Origin: Clostridium_AI sp002297865
GTDB taxonomy: Bacteria > Bacillota > Clostridia > Lachnospirales > Lachnospiraceae
DNA: 64,000 nt
Direction of reading: 5' to 3'
NCBI GenBank assembly: GCA_937903005.1
Contig: CALFNR010000066.1
Span: 1-64,000, forward strand
Shown: positions 51,956 to 60,698 of the stretch, in pieces
Layout of the letters: each line of letters starts with the position of its first letter
How positions within the stretch are numbered: position 1 is the first letter of the stretch
Notes under the pieces: generated by a model
Database searches by the model: none
The model's input: only the letters and a program-made list of their open reading frames with translations
What the model was told of the DNA's origin: nothing
Translations under genes and position numbers: made by a program

Positions 51956-53776
51956 TTATTTTAATGCAATGGTTTTCTCTCCATCCTTTTTAGGAAATGC
52001 ACAGAAACTTGGTTCAACCATTTGTGCAATTTTATTCTGTACCATATCCGTATTCTTGATGGTTTCAATTCCTCCTGTTGGCAATGCAAAACGTAAGAAC
52101 GGTATAACCTGGTCTAGAATTTTTGCTGGATCTGGAACCTCACAAGTCTTTACTATTATGCATCCATCTTGAAAATAGAACCGCATGACACGGCAATTAG
52201 TTGTTTCCAAGTATCCAATCTGTAATTTCAAAACTGGAACATCATCTTCTGTCTTTGTAAGTTGCCCCCAAGCAGATATCTGATAATACTCTTCATGTAC
52301 GTTTAATACCGAATATATGGGCTGTTTAAAGCCAATTGGAATTTTCCATTTCATTTCATGTTCTTCTATATTAAGAACCAATTGATTTTTTTCTTTTTGA
52401 AATGAAAAACTGGTAATTCCCTGTGAAAAATTATTCTGTATGGTCTGAACAAATAATGGCACAATGCTTGCATGTGTTTCTTCAGCCTCATAAACATCAT
52501 AAGAGATATTTTCTATTCCATCCGGCAAATCTCTTAAAATCTCTGCAAATCTATTTTTTCTTTTCGTTAAAAACCTTCCCCAACCTGATTGTTTTCTTTT
52601 CACGTTTTGCTTTATCGCAAACTCCTTTTGAAACGACAGAGTAGCTAAGTAGTTCTTAAGTTCCCCATATTGTACAGGATTGGGAGGAAGTGTCTTAGAT
52701 GGTCTAAACATATCAGATGCAAAAAAACGCTCTACAACATCCAAAAGACTACTATTTACAAACATATCTACATTGCTGGAAAGAATAGAGATAACCATAT
52801 TCAGATCTGGCATGACTATCACATTCTGACCAAGAATTCCATTAAAAATAACAGAATTCCTTCTTTTCCCTATCCAAACCTGATAGCCATAACCATAATG
52901 GTTCATCCATATTGGAGTATCCATGTGTTTCGTAGTCATTTGCTTAATCCAACCTTGAGAGACAATCTGCTTCCCATTCCATTTGCCTTTATTTAAGAAT
53001 AACTGTCCTAACTTCGTTCTGTCTTCTAATGTAATATACAGTCCCCAGCCGCCTTTTACAATATGCTCTGGACTTAGTTCCCAATGAACATTATCAATGC
53101 CCATTGGCTCAAATACTCTTTTTTGCAAAAACTGGGTTACACTCTGATTCGTTTTTTCTTGAATGATTGCTGACAGCATATACGTATTCATACTATTATA
53201 TGCAAACTCTCTTCCTGGCTCAAATGAAGTCTGCGCATCTAAAAAGCTTTTTGTCCATTCTGTATCTATAATCGATCCGATTTCATTAAACGTTACTCCT
53301 GATGACATCATAAGCAAGTTACGAATTGTAATATTTTTTTGCTGAAATACTTTCATAAAACGATTTTCTTTGCCAAATATGGACGCAATGGTATCATCCA
53401 GTCCAAACCAGCCTTCGTCTATGGCGATACCAACTGCTAGTCCAATTAAGCTTTTACATAGAGAATGGGTAACTCTCCAAGTATCTAAATCGTATGGCTT
53501 ATAGGCTCCTTCTAAAATAACCGCACCATTTCTTGCAATCATGATTCCCTGGGTATGGATGGAATCCTCTTTTTGCAGTTCCTCTAAAAAATTCTTTAAA
53601 TACTGTGAGGAAATTCCTTGTTCCTCTGGTGTGGTTCTTGGAAATGGCTGCTTATTCTTTTGTTTCTTAAATTTTGCTTTCTGTGGTACATAATCAATAT
53701 ATGCAATTTTATTTAGATTTCCATTTACAATTTTACTTAATAAATCTAATGTTCTTACCTGTAATTTTATGTTCAT
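51956..53776 (-). CDS. Serine hydrolase, beta-lactamase/penicillin-binding fold
   Basis: 606 aa. The SxxK motif is HSLCKSLIG near residue 108, a Tyr-containing second motif is FAYNSMNTYML, and YGYGYQVWIGKRRN is close to the usual third region. The C-terminal ~250 residues are an extra beta-rich domain. No signal peptide, so probably cytoplasmic. Substrate unknown; esterase or peptidase activity is inferred. It uses ATG at 53776. Confidence 0.82.
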   Translation of the reverse strand: MNIKLQVRTLDLLSKIVNGNLNKIAYIDYVPQKAKFKKQKNKQPFPRTTPEEQGISSQYLKNFLEELQKEDSIHTQGIMIARNGAVILEGAYKPYDLDTWRVTHSLCKSLIGLAVGIAIDEGWFGLDDTIASIFGKENRFMKVFQQKNITIRNLLMMSSGVTFNEIGSIIDTEWTKSFLDAQTSFEPGREFAYNSMNTYMLSAIIQEKTNQSVTQFLQKRVFEPMGIDNVHWELSPEHIVKGGWGLYITLEDRTKLGQLFLNKGKWNGKQIVSQGWIKQMTTKHMDTPIWMNHYGYGYQVWIGKRRNSVIFNGILGQNVIVMPDLNMVISILSSNVDMFVNSSLLDVVERFFASDMFRPSKTLPPNPVQYGELKNYLATLSFQKEFAIKQNVKRKQSGWGRFLTKRKNRFAEILRDLPDGIENISYDVYEAEETHASIVPLFVQTIQNNFSQGITSFSFQKEKNQLVLNIEEHEMKWKIPIGFKQPIYSVLNVHEEYYQISAWGQLTKTEDDVPVLKLQIGYLETTNCRVMRFYFQDGCIIVKTCEVPDPAKILDQVIPFLRFALPTGGIETIKNTDMVQNKIAQMVEPSFCAFPKKDGEKTIALK

Positions 53777-54028
53777 CGTAATCCCTCATTGTCTTTTCTC
53801 TATACATAATTATGTAATAAGTATATCTAATCTTTAGTAGATAACACATGTCCTTGGGATAAGATTCTTCCCTCGACCATTATCTCATTTCACTTATTAT
53901 ACAATAATTTTTTATGTAATCCTATATGCGAATTACGTTTCCTGTGGATTTGTCAGATTATAAATTTTTTTGAAGATCGGATTTTTTCTGTTTTTTTTAT
54001 TTCTTGGGAAAGCAAACAAGCAGTACCA

Positions 54029-54037
54029 CATAATATA
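54029..54037 (+). promoter_or_regulatory. Possible sporulation sigma (E/K-type) -10 box
   Basis: CATAATATA fits the CATA-N3-TA consensus for the -10 box of sigma-E/sigma-K promoters and lies 32 nt before the Cys-rich gene. No convincing -35 element was found. Inference from consensus alone. Confidence 0.3.
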
Positions 54038-54068
54038 TGAGTGTAAAAGATTTTAGGAGGATTTAAGT

Positions 54069-54317
54069 ATGAGTGATTTAGCAGCTACAAGTTGTGGTGG
54101 CGGATGTAATAGTTGTGATGGAGGTTCAGGATGCAGTTGTATTATCTGGATCATCCTTATCCTTTGCTGCTGTGGTGGCAACAATGGTTTTGGCGGATTT
54201 GGCTGCGGTAATGGTTGCGGTGGCGACGATTGCAGTTGCATTATCTGGATTTTACTTATCCTTTGCTGCTGTGGTGGCAACAATTGCTTTGGCGGATGTG
54301 GAAATTCCTGCTGCTAA
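54069..54317 (+). CDS. Cys/Gly-rich small membrane protein with internal repeat
   Basis: 82 aa with 19 Cys and about 21 Gly. Two copies of a 33-residue unit, each CSCIIW-(I/L)-LILCCCGGNN (residues ~22-39 and ~55-72), arise from a 99-bp direct repeat in the DNA (54132 and 54231 onward, nearly identical for ~70 bp). Each unit has a short hydrophobic segment flanked by Cys clusters. TTTAGGAGGATTTAAGT before the ATG is a strong ribosome binding site. Similar Cys-rich hydrophobic peptides occur as sporulation-related proteins in clostridia; role here is inferred only. Confidence 0.75.
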   Translation: MSDLAATSCGGGCNSCDGGSGCSCIIWIILILCCCGGNNGFGGFGCGNGCGGDDCSCIIWILLILCCCGGNNCFGGCGNSCC

Positions 54318-54339
54318 TTTTATCTGTAAGTCTCATAGG

Positions 54340-54367
54340 CGGCGTTGCATGTCAACGCCGTTTTCTT
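54340..54367 (+). terminator. Terminator after the Cys-rich gene
   Basis: CGGCGTT pairs with AACGCCG around a 7-nt loop, followed by TTTT. Confidence 0.85.
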
Positions 54368-54420
54368 ATTTCTTTTACTTCGAATATATAAATGTGGTGG
54401 CATTTACTCTCATAGACGAC

Positions 54421-54555
54421 CTAATTTCTATTACTATTCTTTTCCTTATTCAGACAATTCATACACTCCTCATCAATTTCATAAATGGTATTTTCTTCGA
54501 TAATAAGTCCTTTTTCGGTAGTGGTTTCCAATGTAGTTATTACTCCTTTATTCAT
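54421..54555 (-). CDS. 44-aa acidic small protein, unknown
   Basis: An ATG at 54553-54555 with GGAGGATTCGTT directly upstream opens 44 codons ending in TAG at 54421. The peptide starts MNKGVITTLETTTEKGLI and continues IEENTIYEIDEECMNC, acidic with a Cys-x2-Cys near the C-terminus. Its start overlaps the end of a 58-codon frame upstream. It is not in any family I recognise. Size and composition would allow a peptide precursor or small regulatory protein, but there is no modification enzyme nearby. Confidence 0.5.
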   Translation of the reverse strand: MNKGVITTLETTTEKGLIIEENTIYEIDEECMNCLNKEKNSNRN

Positions 54556-54724
54556 AACGAATCCTCCAATCTGATACATTTACTTGCGGCAATGCAGTAA
54601 ATTTATCTTGCAACATTATGAATGTTAATCGTCTAAAACAACTTTCATAATTTATTATATGACACAATTCTACAAGTGTTCTCTCTTTATTCCCTAATCT
54701 TGAAACTACATTCTTGCAACTCAT
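54548..54724 (-). CDS. Possible 58-aa small protein overlapping the 44-aa ORF
   Basis: The frame from the ATG at 54724 (AGAGGATAATAGT upstream) encodes MSCKNVVSRLGNKERTL and ends with TAA at 54548-54550, overlapping the 44-aa ORF start by 8 nt in an arrangement typical of coupled genes. Moderately basic, no membrane segment. An upstream in-frame ATG at 54751 lacks a ribosome binding site. Low confidence that it is translated. Confidence 0.3.
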   Translation of the reverse strand: MSCKNVVSRLGNKERTLVELCHIINYESCFRRLTFIMLQDKFTALPQVNVSDWRIRYE

Positions 54725-54783
54725 ACTATTATCCTCTATAATGAAAATCATATTACATACTACTGAGAAAATGAGGTGTTTAC

Positions 54784-55887
54784 ATGTCTGGTTCCACTTT
54801 TGGCAATTTGTTTCGAATTACTACCTGGGGCGAATCCCATGGAAAAGGGATTGGAGTCGTGGTTGACGGCTGCCCTGCTAACGTTGCATTAACTGAAGAA
54901 GATATTCAACTTTATTTAAATCGCAGAAAACCTGGCACATCAAAATATACAACCCCACGAAAGGAAAACGACTCTGTTTCTATTCTTTCTGGCGTATTTG
55001 AAGGTGTTACTACTGGCTGTCCTATCTCACTGGTAGTCATGAACGAATCACAGCGTTCCCATGATTATTCCGAGATTAAAACTTATTACCGACCTGGACA
55101 TGCTGATTACACATTTGATGAAAAGTACGGATTTCGTGATTACCGCGGAGGTGGACGTTCTTCCGGACGCGAAACTATTGGACGTGTTGCTGGCGGTGCT
55201 ATCGCAGCAAGTATTCTGAAAGAACTAGGGGTTACCATTACTGCTTATACAAAATCCATTGGACCTATTTCCATTGACTATAATAATTTTGACATAGAGC
55301 AGGTACAAAAAAATGCAGTCTGTATGCCCGATGCAAAAGCAAGTCAAGAGGCAGAAACATTTTTACAAAAACAGATGGAAGATATGGACAGTACCGGTGG
55401 CGTTGTAGAATGTGTCATTCACGGACTTCCAGCCGGAATTGGTGAACCTGTATTCGATAAGCTGGATGCCAATTTGGCAAAAGCGATGCTTTCTATTGGT
55501 GCCGTGAAAGGGTTTGAAATCGGTTCTGGTTTTCAAGCGGCTACCATGACAGGCTCTGTACAAAATGACTCTTTTTATTCAGAAGATAAGATTCACGTAC
55601 AGAAAAGAACCAACTACGCAGGTGGTGTATTAGGTGGCATCAGCGATGGTTCTGATGTTGTATTCCGCGTTGCTTTTAAACCAACTCCTTCTATCTTTAA
55701 GAAACAGGAAACAATTAATCAGAAGAAAGAAAATATTGAAATCCAAATCAAAGGCAGACATGATCCAATCGTAGTTCCTAGAGCTGTTGTTGTGGTTGAA
55801 ACAATGGCTGCAGCAACAGTTACGGATTTATTATTTGCCAATATGACTTCCCAGATGAATAAAATTAAGGAATTTTACCAACAATAG
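54784..55887 (+). CDS. aroC: Chorismate synthase
   Basis: 367 aa. The three family signatures are present: GNLFRITTWGESHGKGIGVV (N-terminal), YRGGGRSSGRETIGRVA and a C-terminal RHDPIVVPRAVVVVE, with HIQTRTNYAGGV-like VQKRTNYAGGVLGGISDG. It makes chorismate from EPSP using reduced FMN. GAGGTG precedes the ATG. Stand-alone with its own terminator. Confidence 0.97.
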   Translation: MSGSTFGNLFRITTWGESHGKGIGVVVDGCPANVALTEEDIQLYLNRRKPGTSKYTTPRKENDSVSILSGVFEGVTTGCPISLVVMNESQRSHDYSEIKTYYRPGHADYTFDEKYGFRDYRGGGRSSGRETIGRVAGGAIAASILKELGVTITAYTKSIGPISIDYNNFDIEQVQKNAVCMPDAKASQEAETFLQKQMEDMDSTGGVVECVIHGLPAGIGEPVFDKLDANLAKAMLSIGAVKGFEIGSGFQAATMTGSVQNDSFYSEDKIHVQKRTNYAGGVLGGISDGSDVVFRVAFKPTPSIFKKQETINQKKENIEIQIKGRHDPIVVPRAVVVVETMAAATVTDLLFANMTSQMNKIKEFYQQ

Positions 55888-55912
55888 TAAAGTCAAACTT
55901 CATAGTAACATC

Positions 55913-55952
55913 GGCACATTTAGCAAGTTCGTATCGTTAAATGTGCCTTTTT
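55913..55952 (+). terminator. Terminator of aroC
   Basis: GGCACATTTA pairs with TAAATGTGCC, followed by TTTTT. Confidence 0.9.
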
Positions 55953-55970
55953 CAATGTTTATAATACTTA

Positions 55971-55998
55971 TTGACATCATTTGCATTCTATGTATAAT
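55971..55998 (+). promoter_or_regulatory. Promoter of the pot operon
   Basis: TTGACA (55971-55976) and TATAAT (55993-55998), both full consensus, 16 nt apart, upstream of the regulator-potABCD genes. Confidence 0.85.
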
Positions 55999-56071
55999 AT
56001 TATGTTGTATTGTTTAGTAAGACTAAAATCTGAGTTTATTATAAATATACTTAACAGAAAGAAGGTAATAT

Positions 56072-56611
56072 ATGAAAATCGGGCATAAAATTAAAGAGCT
56101 CAGAATTCAAAAGAGTTTAACACAGGAAGAACTTGCGGATCGCAGCGAATTGTCGAAAGGCTTTATTTCCCAAGTAGAGCGCGATTTGACATCACCTTCC
56201 ATTGCAACTTTAGTGGACATTTTACAGTGTCTAGGTACAAATTTAGAGGAGTTTTTTTCCAACACATCAGATGAGACAATTGTGTTTCACAAAGCAGACT
56301 ATTTTGAAAAGGTAGATACAGAGTTACATAACACCATCGAGTGGATTATCCCTAATGCACAGAAACACATGATGGAACCGATCTTGTTAACTCTTGAACC
56401 TAATGGTTCTACTTATCCAGATAATCCGCATGAGGGTGAAGAATTTGGTTATGTTCTTAGTGGAAGCATTACCATTATAATTGGAAAACAATCCTATAAA
56501 GCTAGAAAAGGCGAATCCTTTTACTTCATTCCAAATAAACAACATTATATAAAAGCGGCAGGGAAAAATGGAGCCTCCCTTATCTGGGTATCTACTCCAC
56601 CAAGCTTTTAA
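56072..56611 (+). CDS. HTH-cupin regulator of the pot operon
   Basis: 179 aa. XRE-type helix-turn-helix in residues 1-60 (IQKSLTQEELADRSELSKGF) and a cupin domain in ~100-175 (EGEEFGYVLSGSITIIIG, then RKGESFYFIPNKQHYIKAAG). This PuuR/SutR-like architecture often regulates polyamine genes, and here it is the first gene of the pot operon, 13 nt before potA. Polyamines or a related small molecule likely bind the cupin. Confidence 0.88.
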   Translation: MKIGHKIKELRIQKSLTQEELADRSELSKGFISQVERDLTSPSIATLVDILQCLGTNLEEFFSNTSDETIVFHKADYFEKVDTELHNTIEWIIPNAQKHMMEPILLTLEPNGSTYPDNPHEGEEFGYVLSGSITIIIGKQSYKARKGESFYFIPNKQHYIKAAGKNGASLIWVSTPPSF

Positions 56612-56624
56612 TTAGGAGGTAAGA

Positions 56625-57698
56625 ATGGCTAATAAATTAATTGACTTAGTAAATATTTCAAAATCATATGGGAACCAAGTTATCTTGGATGATCTGAATT
56701 TATATTGTAATGAAAATAAATTTCTTACACTTTTAGGACCTAGTGGATGCGGAAAAACTACTACTCTCCGTATTATGGGTGGTTTTGAAACGCCTGATAC
56801 AGGAAAAGTACTCTTTGATGGAAAGGATATTACCAATCTGCCTCCCAATCAAAGGCAATTAAATACTGTTTTCCAAAAGTATGCACTATTTATGCACATG
56901 ACAGTTGGAGAGAATATCGCATTTGGTTTAAACATAAAAAAGAAAAGCAAGCAATATATTAAGGACAAAGTAAAATATGCTCTAAAGCTTGTGAATCTTG
57001 AAGATTATGAAAACCGTCGTCCAGATTCTCTAAGTGGTGGTCAACAGCAGCGTATTGCCATTGCACGAGCTATTGTAAATGAACCAAAGTTACTTTTATT
57101 AGATGAACCTCTTGGTGCTCTTGACTTAAAACTTCGCCAGGACATGCAGTATGAGTTGATTCGTTTAAAAAATGAGCTAGGCATTACTTTTGTTTATGTC
57201 ACTCATGACCAGGAAGAAGCCCTTACCATGTCTGATACAATCGTTGTTATGAATCAAGGTTACATTCAGCAGATTGGCTCACCGGAAGATATTTACAATG
57301 AACCAATTAATGCTTTTGTAGCTGATTTTATTGGGGAAAGTAATATTATTCCTGCCACTATGGTAGAAGATAAACTTGTAAATATATTAGGAACGAATTT
57401 CCAATGTGTAGATGTTGGTTTTGGACGAAACAAACCTGTAGATGTTGTGATTCGACCAGAAGATATTGATTTAGTTGCTCCAGAAAAGGGCATCATCACT
57501 GGTCGTGTAACTTCTCTTATCTTTAAAGGTGTTCATTACGAAATGGAAGTTATGGCAAACGGAAGGGAATGGCTTGTTCACAGCACAGATTTATGTCCTG
57601 TTGGATGTGAAGTCGGTATCTGGGTAGATCCATTTGATATTCAGATCATGAACAAACCGGAATCCGAAGATGAGGAGGCGGTTGAAATAAATGAATAA
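56625..57698 (+). CDS. potA: Spermidine/putrescine ABC transporter ATP-binding protein
   Basis: 357 aa. Walker A GPSGCGKTTT, Q-loop region LNTVFQKYALF, signature SLSGGQQQRIAIARA, Walker B KLLLLDEPLGALD and a C-terminal TOBE domain (VVIRPEDIDLVAPEKG). AGGAGG precedes the ATG. It overlaps potB by 8 nt. Confidence 0.95.
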   Translation: MANKLIDLVNISKSYGNQVILDDLNLYCNENKFLTLLGPSGCGKTTTLRIMGGFETPDTGKVLFDGKDITNLPPNQRQLNTVFQKYALFMHMTVGENIAFGLNIKKKSKQYIKDKVKYALKLVNLEDYENRRPDSLSGGQQQRIAIARAIVNEPKLLLLDEPLGALDLKLRQDMQYELIRLKNELGITFVYVTHDQEEALTMSDTIVVMNQGYIQQIGSPEDIYNEPINAFVADFIGESNIIPATMVEDKLVNILGTNFQCVDVGFGRNKPVDVVIRPEDIDLVAPEKGIITGRVTSLIFKGVHYEMEVMANGREWLVHSTDLCPVGCEVGIWVDPFDIQIMNKPESEDEEAVEINE

Positions 57699-58509
57699 AA
57701 AACGATACCTCGCCTCACCTTATCTTGTCTGGTCCATAGCATTTATTATCATTCCGCTTATTATGGTAATTTACTACGGATTTTCAACCAAAGAGTTTGA
57801 TTTTACTCTTTCCAATGTAAAATCTATTGCAAGACCAGTACATTTGAAGGCGCTTTGGCTTTCCCTGAAATTAGGCTTTATCAGTACAGCAATTTGCTTA
57901 ATCCTTGCCTATCCGCTTGCCAGCATATTAGTAAATTCCAAGATAAAATCAAACAGTTTCCTTGTTTTTATCTTTATTCTTCCAATGTGGATGAACTTTT
58001 TACTTCGTACTTTGGCTTGGCAAACTTTACTTGATAAAAACGGTGTAATTAATGGAATCCTTTCCACCCTACACCTTCCATCCTTAAATATTATCAACAC
58101 TCCGACTGCCATTGTGCTAGGCATGGTGTACAACTTCTTACCATTTATGGTTCTGCCTATTTACAATACACTTGTGAAGATTGATAAAGATGTAATCAAT
58201 GCTGCCAGAGATTTAGGTGCTAACGAAATACAGACTTTTTTAAGAATCACATTACCTCTAAGTATGCCTGGTGTTATCAGTGGTATTACGATGGTTTTCG
58301 TACCATCCCTGACAACATTCGTAATTTCAGATATTTTAGGTGGAAGTAAAATTCTTCTTATCGGAAATATTATCGAACAGGAATTTATCACCGCCAATAA
58401 CTGGCATACTGGCTCAGGATTGTCTATGGTACTTATGATATTTATCATAATTTCTATGGCACTGATGACAAAATACGATTCAGATACGGAGGGAGCTAAT
58501 CTATGGTAA
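57691..58509 (+). CDS. potB: Spermidine/putrescine ABC transporter permease
   Basis: 272 aa, six hydrophobic segments (for example YLVWSIAFIIIPLIMVIYYG). The EAA loop for PotA contact is INAARDLGANEIQTFLRITL. It overlaps potA by 8 nt at its start and potC by 7 nt at its end. The C-terminus after the last helix is short. Confidence 0.94.
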   Translation: MNKKRYLASPYLVWSIAFIIIPLIMVIYYGFSTKEFDFTLSNVKSIARPVHLKALWLSLKLGFISTAICLILAYPLASILVNSKIKSNSFLVFIFILPMWMNFLLRTLAWQTLLDKNGVINGILSTLHLPSLNIINTPTAIVLGMVYNFLPFMVLPIYNTLVKIDKDVINAARDLGANEIQTFLRITLPLSMPGVISGITMVFVPSLTTFVISDILGGSKILLIGNIIEQEFITANNWHTGSGLSMVLMIFIIISMALMTKYDSDTEGANLW

Positions 58510-59276
58510 AAAAAATTTCCAAGCGCATATATGTAACACTCATACTGCTTTTCTTATATGCACCAATTTTTACTTTAATCGTGCTCTCCTTCAATGAGTC
58601 ACGTTCCATGGCAGTATGGAAAGGTTTTTCCTTACAATGGTATATGGATTTATTTCAAAATGAGTCCATTAAGAATGCTCTTTACACTACCCTTATTATC
58701 GCAACCTTATCTTCATTGATTGCGACAGTAATCGGAACTTTAGCATCTATTGCAATGAATACGATGAAGAAAATTCCTCGTGCTATCTTAGTAGGGATTA
58801 CGAACATTCCAATGTTAAATGCGGATATTGTAACTGGAATATCCCTAATGTTACTTTTTGTTGCAATTAACTATTCCCTTGGGTTTTCCAGTGTACTGCT
58901 TGCACACATTACCTTTAACATTCCTTATGTTATTTTAAGTGTAATGCCTAAACTGAAACAGACAAACAGAAACACATACGAAGCTGCGCTTGACTTAGGT
59001 GCTTCTCCTATTTACGCATTTTATAAAGTAATTTTGCCAGACATTTTTCCTGGTATCTTATCTGGATTTTTATTAGCATTCACCATGTCCTTAGATGATT
59101 TTGTAATCACTCACTTTACCAAAGGACCTGGCGTAGACACTTTATCAACTATGATTTATACAGAACTCCGAAAAGGAATCAATCCAGAAATGTATGCTTT
59201 ATCCGCATTACTATTTGTCTGTGTTCTAGTTCTGTTAGTATTAGTAAATCGAAAATCTGATGAAACAAATGAATAA
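58503..59276 (+). CDS. potC: Spermidine/putrescine ABC transporter permease
   Basis: 257 aa, six hydrophobic segments (VTLILLFLYAPIFTLIVLSF first). EAA loop: YEAALDLGASPIYAFYKVIL. Partner of PotB. potD begins 12 nt after it. Confidence 0.94.
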   Translation: MVKKISKRIYVTLILLFLYAPIFTLIVLSFNESRSMAVWKGFSLQWYMDLFQNESIKNALYTTLIIATLSSLIATVIGTLASIAMNTMKKIPRAILVGITNIPMLNADIVTGISLMLLFVAINYSLGFSSVLLAHITFNIPYVILSVMPKLKQTNRNTYEAALDLGASPIYAFYKVILPDIFPGILSGFLLAFTMSLDDFVITHFTKGPGVDTLSTMIYTELRKGINPEMYALSALLFVCVLVLLVLVNRKSDETNE

Positions 59277-59288
59277 GGAGTATGCATA

Positions 59289-60332
59289 ATGAAGCATAAA
59301 TTTTTGTTTCTTTGCCTCATTACCATGGGGCTTTTCCTAACAGGATGTGGCAAAGAGTATGATTTATACATTTATAACTGGGGACAGTATATTGACGAAG
59401 ATGTAATTGACATTTTTGAAAAAGAAACTGGGCTTTCTGTCTCTTATGAAGAATTTGAGACCAACGAAGCAATGTATCCAAAAGTTGCAAATGGTGCTGG
59501 TGAATATGATTTAATCTGTCCTTCTGATTATATGATTCAGAAAATGGTGGAAGAAGATTTACTTGCACCGCTTAACTATGACAACATACCAAATATCAAA
59601 TATATCGGCAAGCAGTATTTAAAGCAGTCCGAAGCTTTTGACCCTGGTAATAAGTTCTCTGTACCATACTGCTGGGGTACAGTTGGAATCATTTATAATA
59701 AGAAGATGGTAAAAGAACCTGTGGACAGCTGGTCTATCCTCTGGGATAAAAAATACTATGACAATGTTTTAATGCAGAACAGTGTTCGTGATGCATTTGG
59801 TATTACACTTAAATGGCTTGGTTATTCTCTAAATTCTGCCAATAAAAACGAACTGCGTGAAGCACGTGACAAACTGATTGAACAAAAGAAAAATGGAATC
59901 GTACAAGCTTATGTCGTAGATCAGGTTCGTGATAAGATGTGGGACAACGCAGCGGCTCTTGGGGTTATTTATTCTGGTGAAGCAAGTAATTGTATTAGCG
60001 AAAATCCTGATTTGGCTTATGCAATTCCAAAAGAGGGAACAAACTCATGGATTGATTCTTGGGTTATTCCCAAGAATTCAAAGCATAAGGAAGCAGCAGA
60101 ACAATTTATTAACTTCTTATGCAGACCAGATATTGCTCTTAAAAACTTTGAATACATCTGCTACTCTACTCCAAATATTGCGGTACGTGATATGCTGGAA
60201 GATGAAGATTTAAAGAACGATAAGATTCTATTCCCTGATGAAGATGTATTGGATAATACAGAAACATTTAAGTATCTTGGTGAAGAGATGGATCAAGTGT
60301 ATTATGAGTTGTGGAAAGAGGTTAAAAGTTAA
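59289..60332 (+). CDS. potD: Spermidine/putrescine-binding lipoprotein
   Basis: 347 aa. Signal peptide with lipobox LFLTGC (Cys20). Family landmarks are LYIYNWGQYIDEDVIDIFEK, EYDLICPSDYMIQKMV, VPYCWGTVGIIYNK, GVIYSGEASN and the acidic polyamine-contact residues in these. Delivers polyamine to PotBC. AAGGAG precedes the ATG. Confidence 0.95.
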   Translation: MKHKFLFLCLITMGLFLTGCGKEYDLYIYNWGQYIDEDVIDIFEKETGLSVSYEEFETNEAMYPKVANGAGEYDLICPSDYMIQKMVEEDLLAPLNYDNIPNIKYIGKQYLKQSEAFDPGNKFSVPYCWGTVGIIYNKKMVKEPVDSWSILWDKKYYDNVLMQNSVRDAFGITLKWLGYSLNSANKNELREARDKLIEQKKNGIVQAYVVDQVRDKMWDNAAALGVIYSGEASNCISENPDLAYAIPKEGTNSWIDSWVIPKNSKHKEAAEQFINFLCRPDIALKNFEYICYSTPNIAVRDMLEDEDLKNDKILFPDEDVLDNTETFKYLGEEMDQVYYELWKEVKS

Positions 60333-60368
60333 ATTAGCAAAGTTATGTTTACTGATTTTTTGAAATAA

Positions 60369-60397
60369 TTGACATACGTAAGATGTCATGATAATAT
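60369..60397 (+). promoter_or_regulatory. Promoter of the antisense RNA, overlapped by a palindrome
   Basis: TTGACA (60369-60374) and TAATAT (60392-60397) are 17 nt apart. TGACAT (60370-60375) and ATGTCA (60383-60388) are complementary across a 7-nt gap, covering the -35 and spacer, which could be an operator. Confidence 0.75.
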
Positions 60398-60403
60398 ATA
60401 TAT

Positions 60404-60486
60404 AAAGGTACTACCAATAGACGGTTAGTCCAGTATTGTTTTTTATAGCAACCGCTTAGTTTGGACGCTTGGGCGGTTGTTTTTTT
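60404..60486 (+). ncRNA. Predicted type I antitoxin antisense RNA
   Basis: Transcription from the 60369-60397 promoter would yield an ~83-nt RNA ending in an intrinsic terminator (CAACCGC with GCGGTTG, then seven T at 60480-60486). Its 3' part overlaps the last ~30 nt of the toxin coding sequence on the opposite strand. No ORF with a ribosome binding site is present in it. Confidence 0.65.
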
Positions 60487-60572
60487 GTGTCTCTTTTACC
60501 ATTTGTATAGCCTAGACTATAGATTGATATACATAAGCCAATCACAGCTATCAAGCCTTCAAGTGTTAACAT
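60456..60572 (-). CDS. 38-aa holin-like membrane toxin (type I TA)
   Basis: ATG at 60570-60572 behind a GGTGGGGA ribosome binding site encodes 38 residues starting MLTLEGLIAVIGLCISIYSL, one transmembrane helix, then a polar, basic tail (GYTNGKRDTKKQPPKRPN). This matches the putative holin-like toxin peptides of Firmicute type I toxin-antitoxin systems (TxpA/Fst/BsrG kind): one helix plus charged tail. The longer frame from 60674 lacks a ribosome binding site. Antisense RNA covers its 3' end. Toxicity is inferred. Confidence 0.7.
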   Translation of the reverse strand: MLTLEGLIAVIGLCISIYSLGYTNGKRDTKKQPPKRPN

Positions 60573-60698
60573 AATGGCATCCCCACCTCTATGCTTATTT
60601 TCCTTGCTTTTATCAATATTTTTAGTTAAGAAAAGGCTCCCAAATGCACCTTCTGTTTTCACAACGTAGCACATTTAAGAGCCCTAACACATCATTCA

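Noticed and set aside
54053..54283. Pro/Gln-rich minus-strand frame
   Set aside because: Antisense shadow of the Cys/Gly-rich repeat gene.
60574..60674. N-terminal extension of the 38-aa toxin frame
   Set aside because: No ribosome binding site at 60674; GGTGGGGA marks the internal ATG at 60572.
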